Position numbers and translations under genes: made by a program
Assembly (NCBI GenBank): GCA_027604685.1
Contig: JADHYX010000092.1
Span: 1-63,260, forward strand
From: Lobulomyces angularis
Taxonomy: Eukaryota > Chytridiomycota > Chytridiomycetes > Lobulomycetales > Lobulomycetaceae
Direction: 5' to 3'
Length of the DNA: 63,260 nt
The notes under the pieces: model-generated
What the model was told of the DNA's origin: nothing
What the model saw: the letters and a program-made list of their open reading frames with translations, nothing else
The model's database searches: none
In this document: positions 24,632-35,239 of the stretch, in pieces
How positions within the stretch are numbered: the stretch's first letter is position 1
How the letters are laid out: every line of letters begins with the position of its first letter

Positions 24632-25556
24632 TTATGCTATAAAAAATTTTAATGTGTAAAAAATTTTAATCGTAGTATTTTTTTATATAAAAATTTGGTG
24701 TTACAGAACATTTTGGCAAAAAGTTGACGGCCAGGTTGGCATTTTGCAGAGAAAACATGTTCTATACAGTTACTTTTTTTAAAAATTTAATTACGAAGAA
24801 TTTTTAGGAAGCAAATAACAAGTTGAGTAAGATTATTGCAGCCGAAATATTATGACCCTAAAATTAGTAGAAAATAATGCTTGAAATAAAACTCATCTCA
24901 TTCAAGAAAAAACAAAAATTTTTTATTAACTTGAATGCTGTATACTCCACTCACTTTGGAAGCTACCATTTTCCTGTGTTAAATTAGTGAACATTATATT
25001 ATAATATTATGTGCAAAAATCCCAAAAAAAAATTACTTTTGTGAATGAGATAGATGATTCCAAAGATTGTAAAAACTTAGTGTATATTAAATGAATGATA
25101 AGATAATGCTTAATTTTTCCACTGCCTGAATCTTGATAAACAAATTCAAATACCCAAAAAATTTTTCCATTAAAAAATGAAACCAAACATCCCAACAACT
25201 TTTTTACAACATTACAAAGCACCTCACAAAATAAAGGCACTGAGTTCTATTTTGATATGCACATCAGTTCAACTATCTGCACCTGGTAGAAGGTATTGTT
25301 CGTCTCTTTTCGAGTCTTCTTCACTTCAAATTCACTTTTGCATAAAAAATACTAAATAAAAAATTTTATGGCCTCATTTTATTTAACAATAAAATGTCAA
25401 ATCAGTTACACTCTAAAAAAACATTGCTAGATTTTCTTGAATATTTTTTGTTTACTAAAGTTTTAATATAAATTTAGTTATTATCGTTCGATTTTAAACT
25501 TTAAAAATAACAATTTTTTAAATATTCAGCAAAAGTTATATTTCCACGATTCAATA
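24632..25556. other. Divergent intergenic region between BI-1 and FPP synthase genes
   Basis: At 925 bp this is one of the largest gaps. Apart from the candidate small gene on the minus strand at 24926-25343, it holds AT-rich sequence that should contain both divergent promoters. No further RNA or repeat was seen. Confidence 0.4.
24926..25343 (-). CDS. Candidate small spliced gene, unresolved start
   Basis: An almost continuous open frame runs on the minus strand between two well-defined genes. It begins near KKTRKETNNTFYQ. A consensus 36-nt intron (GTGCAG...AATAG) links this to NSVPLFCEVL and a long hydrophobic exon including GKIFWVFEFVYQDSGSG. Another GT-AG intron then joins to ENGSFQSEWSIQHSS and a stop at 24926. 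The ATG at 25343 is out of frame by one base in an AAAA run, so the start is unresolved. No family was recognised. It could be a real small gene with a sequencing indel, a decayed gene or a chance frame. Confidence 0.25.
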
Positions 25557-26829
25557 ATGACTGTAATTAAACCTAATGAAAAAGAAAACTTTTTAAAAGT
25601 CTTTGATCATCTTAATAAAGAGGTCTTGGACAATCTAGAATCATACAATTTACCAAAAGATGGAAAAGTGCATATAAAAGAGGTTTAAAATTTCAACTTT
25701 TTTTGTTAATTTACTTTTTAGCTAATACAAGCGACCGTACCCAATGGTAAAATGAACAGAGGTATGACTGTCTTGTCATCCTACGCTAGTTTGGTTAATC
25801 GTGATCTGAATGCCGAAGAAATTTTTAAAGCAAACACCTTAGGATGGTGTGTTGAATGGTTGCAAGCTTTTTTTCTTGTGGCAGATGATATAATGGATGG
25901 ATCGATAACTAGAAGAGGTCAACCATGTTGGTATTTACAATGTTCATCCAAATTTTTTATGAACATAAATTTGTAGGTACAGAAGAGAATCTGTTGGATT
26001 GAACGCCATTAATGATAGTTTTATATTAGAAAGTTTCATTTATAAGATTCTTAAAACTCACTTCAGAACTGAAACGTACTTTTAAAACTTTTTACACCTT
26101 GATTTTTTTTCTAATACTTATATTTCAGCTATTATGTAGATTTAATAGAATTATTTCACGAAGTATCATTTCAAACGGAGTTAGGACAATTAATGGATTT
26201 AATTACTGCACCAGAAGATAAAGTTGACCTGAATCGTTTCAGCACTTTAAAGTATCGAATTCAACCAATTATCTTGCATATTTACTTTATATTTAGGCAT
26301 GCTTATATAGTTCAGTACAAAACGGCGTACTACTCTTTTTATTTGCCTATCGCATTGTCCATGTTGATGGCAGGAATAAAAAATCCTAAAGCTTATAGAG
26401 ATGCTCAAGATATTTTGCTCCCATTAGGTGAATACTTTCAAGTGCAGGATGATTATTTGGATTGCTATGGAGACCCTGAAGGTAATTTATTGTAAATTCC
26501 AATTTATAAGTAAAAAATATTAAGTAATTGGTAAAATTGGGACTGATATTATGGATAATAAGTGCAGTTGGTTAATTAATCAAGCTCTTATCTTATGTTC
26601 TTCGGAACAAAAGAAAATATTAGAAGAAAATTATGGAAAGAAGACTAGTGCCAATGAATTAAAAGTGAAAAAAGTTTTTGAAGAAATAAACATCAAACAG
26701 ATATATGAGGCCTATGAAGAAGCAAGTTATAAGAAAATTGAAGGGTTAATTAACCAGTTGGATGGAACCATTTTGCCTAAGGACATGTTTTTTACTTTTA
26801 TGAAGAGAATATACAAGAGAAAAAAATAA
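25557..26829 (+). CDS. ERG20: Farnesyl pyrophosphate synthase
   Basis: This enzyme condenses DMAPP and GPP with IPP to give farnesyl diphosphate for sterols, dolichol, ubiquinone and prenylation. The first Asp-rich motif is [16 protein letters not shown], preceded by FFLVA. The two aromatic residues at -5 and -4 are the chain-length gate of eukaryotic (type I) FPP synthases. The second Asp-rich motif is [15 protein letters not shown], followed by [16 protein letters not shown]. The protein ends [10 protein letters not shown]. Introns are short: near 25685, 25930, 26081, 26252 and 26484. AATAAA hexamers occur at 26884-26893 and may be the polyadenylation signal. Identification is secure. Confidence 0.96.
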
Positions 26830-27348
26830 TTTGTTTTTATTTATATGCTTGCATTAAATTATTAATTTTTTTAACACATAATTAATAAATAAAGTTTTTA
26901 TTGGAAAACAGATGGTTTTTTTAAAGAGTAGTTTACAATCAAAACATATACAATTATGCACCCAATACTTTAAAAAAATTAAAAGTTATTTATGGCAATA
27001 ATGGAATCCATTTCACAGAAACATTTTAGAATAATCAATGAAAAACTTGACATTATGATTTAAATTTACAAGAACTCATTTTTGAATTCTAGACCATGAA
27101 AAATAAACATGCCTGTGAAATGCCATAAAGTGATCCTTATTTTCACTTAATTGCTTTATTATAGTCTTATTTATATCAAGAAGCCATAGTATTTTGTGTG
27201 TGGCTGCCAGATTAAGGGGCAAAACTAAATTCAATTTTTTGCGGTTTTGCTTGAAATTGTCAACTTTTCATCCAAAAACATAATTTTCTGAAACATCAGG
27301 AGTATAGCAATTTTTTTAAAAATTAAGGATTAGAGGATTAGTTTAAGG
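26830..27348. other. Intergenic region between FPP synthase and metalloprotease copy B
   Basis: About 520 bp. It includes polyadenylation-type AATAAA motifs just after the FPP synthase stop and a frame-disrupted coding-like segment on the minus strand at 27076-27296, listed separately. The remainder is AT-rich promoter sequence. Confidence 0.4.
27076..27296 (-). pseudogene. Frame-disrupted small coding candidate, weakly SSXT/SS18-like
   Basis: An ATG at 27296 opens MFQKIMFLDEKLTISSKTAK and stops after an A6 run. One more A there would continue into a 73-residue frame containing THKILWLLDINKTIIKQL and FHRHVYFSWSRIQK before a TGA at 27076. The helix pattern LLDINKTIIKQL...FHRHVYF loosely recalls the SSXT (SS18/Snf11-like) N-terminal domain of SWI/SNF subunits, but this is only an impression. 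It may be an intact gene with a sequencing indel, or a decayed one. Confidence 0.25.
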
Positions 27349-29103
27349 ATGAAATCAACCATCCTCCTACTGAACACCTTTCTTTTCATTACCTCTACAC
27401 CTTTTATCAATTCCCCTCCAACACCTATGCGATGGGATTTGAATCTAATCGACTTTCAAAACTCCTTTGGACAAGACAAAAACTTCTTAGTTGCCGAAGT
27501 TTCTACTGTAAATCAATTAGATAAGGAAACTATAGTTAATGTTGGTGAACAACCTTCCACAAAACCAGCCTTGCCTGGTGAAAAAGCATTTCAAATTTCT
27601 TTTAGTTGTGACGTTGATGCTACATTATGCAATAAAGCCAAAAATGGTATGCATTCTTATTATTTGCCCTTTACATTTTATTCTTTCGTAGGGTTTCAAT
27701 CTGCTGCCAATAGGATTGCAAGCGTATTGAGAATAAATACACCTATTGTTGTTTCTGCTACTTTTAAGTCATTTTGTGAAGGTGCTGACAACTGTAAGTT
27801 ACAAGGTGTTTTGGGCCAAGCAGCACCTTCAAGTTATTTCAGTGGGAAACCTGCAGAAGCAAGTGAAGACACGCAATGGATGGTAATTTGTCATTATTGC
27901 ATCAATTTTTAGTTAATTATTAAATTTTTGTTATTAGTCATATCCGTCAGCACTAATAAAGCAATTAAGACATTCTATGGATGAAAGTGCTTTTGCCCAA
28001 TTTGATATAACTGCACAATTTAATGCTGATTTCGATTTTTGGTTTGAGGTACAAAAATTACCATTGTTATTTTTTTCATTGAACTCTTTCATTAAGGGTG
28101 ATGCTTTACCAATGAGACCAAAACAGATTGACTTTGAATTTGTTTTATGTCATGAACTAACGCATGGTCTTGGTTTTGATACGCAATGTAAGTTATTTAG
28201 AATTCAAAAAATTGAATAGAGTTTAATTTCTTTCTCCAGGGGTGCAATGGAGCAGTGTATTCAAGAATGTCGCAACGAGTTCTAATTATTTAGCACCAAC
28301 ATTGAATGCGGTTGGAGGGGTTGTTGAGTCAGCCAAGTGAGTCAATTTTTTTTCACTAAAGCAGATTTTTAAATTTTCATTTTAATTTATGATAACAGAG
28401 TAGCCAGTTGGTTACCAATGACTGTTTTTGATAATTTCGAATATGAAACCTCAACACTATCTTCACTAATGAACCGCGCAAATTCCATTTATAATTTTGG
28501 TAACAAAAACTAGCAGTTTAAATTTTAAGTTTTTTAAATATTTTTTTAGAAACCATCCCTAATTCACTATTAACTGATACTATAAATGCTTTTGAACGTT
28601 CAACAAAAGAATTTACTCAAGCGCAGTACATGTTTCAAATTGCGACTCAAGGTTCTGCAGCTGTTACGTTTCACAATCCAAAAAAACCTTTAAATGATGT
28701 TAAATTATTTACAGCTAAAACTTTTCAAGTTGGATCATCTTTTGCTCACTTTGACTACACATCCTACTTTCAAACCCCAGATTTTTTAATGATACCTGCT
28801 GTAAGTGAATTGTCGGGAAAGACGTTAGACGATATTATAAACACCAATACAAAGCAAGGAGAACTTTCTCAAAAAAGTTGTTATGGGCCGTTAACACTTG
28901 GTGTGTTGGAGGCTATAGGATGGCCTACTCAGCAGAATCCTGATTCTTTGGCCATTACAATAATGACTTCTAGTGAAAGTATTAGAGGAAACGGATTTTA
29001 TGCAGATCCTCCAGTTTTGCAAAGTTCATTTAAAAAACATAAAGTCAACTTCAAACTATGGTCTTTTTTGACATTATTAATTGGGTTTTTCTGCATAAAT
29101 TGA
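27349..29103 (+). CDS. Secreted, probably GPI-anchored HExxH metalloprotease-like protein (copy B)
   Basis: Paralog of the gene at 21835, about 5.5 kb downstream on the same strand. It has a signal peptide (MKSTILLLNTFLFITSTPF), conserved Cys around CDVDATLCNKAK and FCEGADNC, and GQAAPSSYF. The zinc motif is HELTHGLGFDTQW. FAHFDYTSYFQTPDFLMIPA and LSGKTLDDII follow, with a terminal hydrophobic tail (FLTLLIGFFCIN) consistent with GPI attachment. HExxH, the following LGFDT and the later H-x-D..PDFLM block are identical or nearly so between copies. The N-terminal propeptide-like part and the tail diverge. Introns occur near 27647, 27880, 28046, 28187, 28337 and 28498, several matching copy A in position. 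Function beyond probable zinc hydrolysis is unknown. Confidence 0.72.
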
Positions 29104-29332
29104 TTGTACACAATTTTATTTTAAGTATAAATCATTTTCACTTTTAAAGTGAAAGTATTTATTGTCATTTATAGAAAACTTTAGATTTTTTATTTTTTTA
29201 AATTCTTATAGTATCATAGTGTATTTGAATAGGATAGTTAAAAATTGATTATTTTTGAAACTACAGAAGAAACAAATTTAGAATTTTCAAGCCACCCAAA
29301 AAAAAATAATAATTGTTGATTAAGTTTGAAAC

Positions 29333-30540
29333 ATGTTTATGTCAAACAACACATTTGATGGAAACTTACTTGAAATATTTTTATCCGCAACGGCATACTG
29401 TTTATTGCATCTTTCATTAGATCACATGTTTCTAAATATATCGTTTTTTAGCAAAATAATAAAAAATTTAAATTTTAAAGAGAAAGTTTTATTTACTGAA
29501 AAAATTTGTTCTTCAATCAATGCTGTCCTATTAGGAATTGTTGTAAGTAAATTTTAAAAGAGCAAAAACCTTGTTTTTTTTCTTTACTGTAAAATTTTTA
29601 TCATTTTTTTTTTTTTTAAAGGGAATTTATTTGAACTTTTTTCTAGATTCTTTTTCATTAAGAAATGGTGGTGTTATTAACGCTTTTCCTCCATTACTAG
29701 ACCACATACTAGTAAATGATATATAAATATATTTTTTTTTTAATGCCAATTTCTAGTGTGGATTTATTGGTTACTCAATTTACGATTTAATAACAATGTT
29801 TATAACCAATGATCATTGGTCTATGTATCTTCATCACTTTGTAGGAATAATAGGAGCTAGTTCAATGTTGCTAGTGTATCGTTTGGGTGCTTTTTCCTTG
29901 AGTTTGTTTACTATCACAGAAATAACCGCCTTGACTAATAATTTAGTCTGGTACAGTCAAATTTTTCTAAATCATTCAAAAAAAATTTCAATAATTCATG
30001 GGGAAGAAGAACTTAATTTTAATGCTAAAGAAAATGAAGAAAGTTTACCACTTTTAAAAAAAAATAATCTTCATTTTACAAAGAAAGAACCACCACCACC
30101 TAGTTTTAATTTGGTGTTTTTCGTTATTTTAAGATTTATCACTTTCATTTTTGTTAGATTACCAGTAAGAACTCAAAACAAAAAAAAAAAAAAGCAAGAA
30201 AACCAGATTTGAATTGAAACTTATTTTTTTTTTAATTGATTTTTTTTTTTTTTATAACTGCTAGGTTGCTCCATATACTATATATTATGCTTCAAATCAA
30301 CTAGGAGGTTTTAATAACTTATATAATGAAATGAAATTGCTCCCACCTCCATGCTCTCTTGGAATCACATTCTGGTAAATCTGAAATAATTAATATTTAT
30401 TGTTTTTTTTTTTTAGTGTCTTTGTTATGGGAACTTTAAACTTACTTTGGACTAAAGCTATGCTCAAATCTACAATGAAAACTATTCATAAATATAGACT
30501 TAACAAAAGCATGCAATTGGAAATTCAAAAATCAAAATAA
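29333..30540 (+). CDS. TLC-domain multi-pass membrane protein (TLCD/TMEM136-like)
   Basis: Six or seven TM segments and the TLC-family core YSIYDLITMFITNDHWSM, then YLHHFVGIIGASSML. The paired His in the HHFVG motif is the TLC hallmark. TLC proteins include ceramide synthases and lipid-sensing or transport proteins. This one lacks the longer Lag1 motif of ceramide synthases and fits the TLCD4/TMEM136-like group better. An insertion of about 45 polar residues (HGEEELNFNAKENEESLPLL, then a proline-rich stretch) sits in a loop. The C-terminal tail after the last TM is basic and ends LEIQKSK. About five introns flanked by long T runs are present. Substrate unknown. Confidence 0.75.
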
Positions 30541-30880
30541 AAATTCACTTAACATTAAAAAGTAAAAAATATTTTAATTGCTTTGCTTCTCATTTTAGAT
30601 TTGTTTCTTCTATTTTATTTTATTTTTCTTTATTTTTTTTTATTGAGATATTATGATTTTTGTTAAGTGGCATTATTTAAAATTATTTTTAGATATCAAT
30701 ATATTTATTTATTATCAAATTAAAAAAAAGCCCAAGAAAAAAACAGTATAAAATTTACAAATAAAAAAAAAACAAAAGGGAGTGAAAAGAAAAAAAAAAT
30801 AAAAAAAGAGGAAAAGAAAATAACAATTATATAGGACTGCTACAAAATAAAAGATAAAAATATTTTGTAAATTTATAAAA
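30541..30880. other. Convergent intergenic, purine-rich tract
   Basis: The gap between two convergent genes is a run of A-rich and purine-only sequence around 30755-30830 (AAAAGGGAGTGAAAAG-like). No gene is supported. Confidence 0.5.
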
Positions 30881-32064
30881 TTAAAAAAGTGATCTTAAAT
30901 CGAGCTTTGGTGGAGTGTAATAGGGAGATGCAGTAGAAGATTTAGTAGAATCAGATCGTAATTTAATTGGCTTTTTTTCACTCAAGGCATTAACGCATTC
31001 TGAAAAATAAAATCAATATTAATAAATACTCAGTATTTTCACTGATAGTACCATTCAAATAATCTTTTATGTCAGAAGAATAAGCCCAATCTGAAGGAGT
31101 CCAACCAGCTAAATTTTTTTCAATTTTTAGTATTTATAATTCTAAAATTTTACCATTATTTTTTATATTGGGTGAAGCCCCTCTTTCTAACAACATCGCA
31201 ACTGTTTCATAAAATCCATAAGCCGATGCGTGATGAACTATTAACATTCACTTTAGACAAAACAATTATTTTTTTTCTATACTAACGTAATGTTGAACCT
31301 TCTTTATCAACAATATTCACATCTATACCCAGATCCAATAATGAGCTAACAATTTGTCTCAAACCATTTTGAGCTGCTACAAACTAAACGGAAAAGGAAA
31401 AAAAATTAAATAATTAGCTATTTTTAACAATAAAGCAATTTATTCATTTACGATTGGAGTTTCACCGAAATTATTTTCCAGAAAGAAAGACTGAGGAAAC
31501 CTTCTCAAATAAAGGTTAAATGCTTGAATGTTTTTATATCGCTAAACGCAAATAAAAAATGTAGCAAGTTAATATAAAAAAATTTATTTTGAAAAAAGTG
31601 AATATATTGAAATTTAAATATAATAATAAACTACTTTGAGGTTCAGTACTTACACAGGCTATTATTAAAGCGGTATTTCCTTTAAAGTCTCTTTGAATGG
31701 TATCTTTATATTCATGTTCTAATAAGTATTGAATTATTTCTGTTTTTGAATATTTAATTGCATAAAAGAGTATTGGCCAGCCTATAAAAAATAAAACAAT
31801 TTAATGGCAGTGAATAATATGTTAAAAATGAATTTTTAAAATTTGCTATTTGAAAATAAAAAACAAAAGAATTTAATAAAAAATTACCAGTGTCTAGAAG
31901 TGAAAAACGTTTAAAATTTAACAAATATTAAAAAAAAAGTAAAATGAGAAATAGTAACCAGGATCGACAGCCTGTACAGTGTGTTTGTTGCTAATCAATT
32001 TTCTAACGATAGCCAAATTTCCGTCGGCTACAGCAGCTCTTAGAACCGCCATTGATCCAACCAT
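30881..32064 (-). CDS. AVO2: Ankyrin-repeat protein of the Avo2 (TORC2 subunit) type
   Basis: The protein opens MVGSMAVLRAAVADGNLAIV and runs through five or six ankyrin repeats: DPGWPILFYAIKYSKTEI, RDFKGNTALIIACRYKNI, NNFGETPIFVAAQNGLRQI, DKEGSTLVHHASAYGF and NNAGWTPSDWAYSSDIKDYL. The RDF.GNT repeat and the last repeat (GWTP.D..YS......YL) match fungal Avo2-type ankyrin proteins, a peripheral subunit of TOR complex 2. A short Ser/Pro-rich tail with SSTASPYYTPPKL ends the protein. Six introns are present. The repeat order is clear. Assignment to Avo2 rather than another fungal ankyrin protein is an inference. Confidence 0.65.
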
Positions 32065-32436
32065 CTTACACTGAAAAGGACTTATTTTTTAAATAAAATT
32101 TTTTCTTTAAATACAAATTGGAAGGCGCAGCCAAGCAATTTCGAGTAGATTGGGCGACCATGGGCGAACTGCAGCGACATCGTTTGCCCTAATATTCTGT
32201 TTTTTATTTTTTTTTTTTAAGTTGCAGTGCATACAGCTTGAAATTTTTTAAAAAAATTCTTACTTATTCAAATCTTTGCAAACATTCGGTTTTTCTTTTG
32301 TTAACCAGAATTTTTAAACCCGAATTTTTTGTGAATTTGACACAAAATATAAGTTATTTTTTACAACTTCAGCATCACATCATAAAAAGCAACATTTTCC
32401 TCTTTCAAAAGAAAATTCAAAGATAATATTACCTCT
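32065..32436. other. Divergent intergenic region
   Basis: Contains the presumed promoters of the ankyrin gene (minus) and of the small membrane protein (plus). A slightly GC-richer patch lies near 32118-32190, but no gene is supported. Confidence 0.4.
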
Positions 32437-32755
32437 ATGGAAATTCTAAATGCTTTGACTTCTTTTTTATTCAGTCTCATAATTCTTTTCATTTTTATAC
32501 TTTCAAGTAAATAACCTATCTTTTTTGTTATTTGATTTAATCTTTTTTTTAAAACAAATAGTCTGGTTTATTACTTATTTGCTAATTTTAAGAAATTTTG
32601 ATTTTATTAAAAATTTGTTCAAAGACAACGACAACATAAATGTTAATAGCAATCTAAACAGCGGATCCAGTTCTCAGAACTCCGATAACAACACAAAAAA
32701 TTTAAAAGAACCTAAATTAAAAACTAGAAAAGTTACTTTTGCCAAAAACAATTGA
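32437..32755 (+). CDS. Small single-pass membrane protein, unknown
   Basis: Two exons joined by a GT-AG intron (about 32511-32566) give roughly 88 residues. A hydrophobic N-terminal helix pair (LNALTSFLFSLIILFIF, then IWFITYLLILRNF) is followed by an Asn/Ser-rich hydrophilic region and a basic end (KLKTRKVTFAKNN). Asn-rich low complexity is common in AT-rich genomes. The splice and frame are self-consistent, but I recognise no family, so it may be lineage-specific. Confidence 0.4.
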
Positions 32756-33136
32756 AAAATTGAAATTTATAAATTTTTTTAACTTTTTATTCTTAATATT
32801 TTAATTATCAACTTTTTTTTTTTCGATTTACCATTTTATCACATTCTCCTTTTAATCATTTTTTTTTATTTATTTCATTTCATTTATAAATGTCTGTAAA
32901 TAATTTAACTATCTTATTTTAATTTTTTTTTTTTTTTTTTATAGAGTTTAGAATTTTGAAATTAAAAAATAAATTAAAACATCAACCAAATTATAAAGAA
33001 CAATAAAATTTTTAAGCAAATGCATTAAACGATATTTCTCTATTTTTAAAATGAATCTAGTGATTCAACAAAATTTATTTATTATTAATTTAAAAAATAA
33101 TTTAGACGTATCAGAAAATAAATATGCGAAACTGTC
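32756..33136. other. Convergent intergenic, T-rich runs
   Basis: Low-complexity T-rich and A-rich runs lie between a plus-strand and a minus-strand gene end. No gene was seen. Confidence 0.5.
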
Positions 33137-34562
33137 TTATAATCGTGCAGAGATTGCATTGGTGTTACTGACATACGAATTCAGAATTAAAGACTTTATG
33201 GAGTTCGTTAGAAGATCGATTTCTGAATCGGTATTATGTGAATGTAGACAAATCCTAATTCTTTCCTCCCCTTTTGGCACTGTAGGGCTTCTAATTGGTC
33301 TTACATCTAATTGGTATCTTTCTTGTAATTTTGATGCAAATATACAGACTTGAAGATTACCTTGACACTTGTTATACAATGCTTTTGATAATATTAGTTA
33401 CCTGGTACCAACACTCCCTGTATAGGGGTATCAGATTCTAGAAGAATTCCATTTGGCAAATCACAAAGAGAACCTCGGAATTTTTCTATTAAAAAATATA
33501 ACCTATTTTTCAACTTTGGTTCAAAATATTTAATTTTCAATAGCGAGCTTTAATCTTTCCCAACCTGTAATTGGTGCTCAATCATGTACTTATATGATTC
33601 TTTAATGGAAATCAAGCAATGCAATGGTAAAAATGTACTAAATATACATGGTTTCGCGTAGTTGATTAAATAGTGTTTTAATACTGAGTCGCAAATTACA
33701 ACAGCTATATTCTTTTTCTTCAGTCAAAATGTTACTTGTATAGAAAAGTACCTCCATGGCTGCCTAAAGCTTTACCAAAAGTGTGAACTCTCGCAAGCAC
33801 CTGAGATTCAAGCTTTAGTTCTGAGACAAGGCCCCTCCCTTGTGGTCCTAGTATCCCTGTCGAATGTGCTTCGTCAACAATAAAATGACAGTTCTTATAA
33901 TTTTTAACAGCGTTTATCATTTCCTCTAATTTTGAAACATGTCCATCCATAGAATATATTGACTCAACTGCAATAAACAAATGACCATCATTATTTATTT
34001 TTTTAAATTCTTGAATCTGGGTAATTAAACTTTCCACATCGTTGTGTTGGAATGACTTTTGATACTTTGATTTACTTGCTCGCATACCTAGAGAAGGTCT
34101 TTAAATTAACTAATTGGTATATTTACCCTCATGAACAGAAGCATGAATAAGCTCATCATATATTATCCCATCCTTTTCTGTCATTATGCAAGAAAAGAGT
34201 CCATAGTTAGCGTCAAAACCGGAGTTAAACAGTAAAGCATCCTCAGATTTATGAAACTGTGCCAAAAAAAATTCTATACTTTAAGTCATTAAAAAAAAAA
34301 AGTCAAAAATTGTACCTAAATCTTCCGCGTGTTGGGAATGACCCGTTAGTAGCCTACTTCCGGTTGATCCATTTTGTAATATATTAGCACTTGCAAGTTT
34401 TATATTATTCATTAAACTTTCATTTTTGGCTAACCCAAGGTAATCGTTAGAAGAGAAATCTGCTAGATGAGTATTGGATTTTAATATCCTCAACAAACTT
34501 CTATCGTTTCTAAGCTTGAGTTTATTTTTCAATGATAATCGTAACTCTCTGGAGGAGTCCAT
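33137..34562 (-). CDS. 8-amino-7-oxononanoate synthase (biotin synthesis, PLP enzyme) with PTS1 tail
   Basis: This alpha-oxoamine synthase condenses pimeloyl-CoA with alanine in the first committed ring-precursor step of biotin synthesis. Seen in order: FSSNDYLGLAKNESL, GSTGSRLLTGHSQHAEDLE-like substrate loop, ALLFNSGFDANYGLFSC, DELIHASVHEGMRASKS, ESIYSMDGHVSKL, the PLP-binding DEAHSTGILGPQGRGL and the PLP lysine in HTFGKALGSHGAVV. The close relatives serine palmitoyltransferase and ALA synthase are less likely because FNSGFDAN and DELIHASVH are BioF-like. The last three residues are Ala-Arg-Leu, a match to the PTS1 peroxisomal signal. Known fungal homologs are peroxisomal. Five or six introns are present. 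It starts at 34562 with MDSSRELRLSLKN. Confidence 0.88.
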
Positions 34563-35239
34563 AGAGTGTAGAGTAATTGGAAATTTATTTTGTAATAAAA
34601 AAAAAATTAGATGCCAACTAATTGTTATTATTGAAGTTGGAAATAACGATATTGATGTTATTGATGAATATCCGTTTTTTTATGCGAATAATGACTAGTT
34701 GATCTAAAATACTTAGAGAATCTAATAATTTAGATAAAAGACTATAGTAACACAAAATAAGAAAGAACTCATCTATGGTCTGTTAGCAAGTTTCTCCAAC
34801 CTCACCAGTGGTGAGTTAGGCGAGGGGTATATGACAGGGTTGCTGATTAGAACAAGGTGCTGAATAGAACCCACTAAACATAACTCAATTGTGACTTTAG
34901 TTCCAACAATAATAAAGCATTATTTTCTAGCTTCAAATTAAAAAGCATGGGCATTAAATGAATTTTAAATTAAAACAACATATAAATTTAAAGCTTAATT
35001 CATCATAACTTTAAGTGAAATTTTATCTTAAATGCTTTTCCACCAAAAGCTGACTCTACGTTAGATTTCCTCCGTAGATGGGGAAGATGTAACTAATTAG
35101 CTGTAAAAACTAGTTAAAAACTATACATTTATTTGATTGTAAGGATCTGCAACTTATCTTTTATCAATCTGAATTGAGGCTTGCATATCTCTCAAATCTT
35201 GTGCAACACCTTGAAATTACTTTACATTATAATCTCATC
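34563..35239. other. Divergent intergenic region with a GC-richer island
   Basis: The 677-bp gap between the BioF-like gene (minus) and the tubby-like gene (plus) contains, at about 34770-34875, a patch clearly richer in G and C than its surroundings, with a perfect 6-bp hairpin at 34801-34815. It has no tRNA T-loop and no long ORF, so its nature is open. The rest is AT-rich promoter sequence. Confidence 0.45.
34801..34815. repeat. Short perfect hairpin in a GC-richer island
   Basis: CTCACC-AGT-GGTGAG is an exact inverted repeat with a three-base loop, inside the patch described for this intergenic region. It may be part of an RNA or a protein-binding site. Confidence 0.45.
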
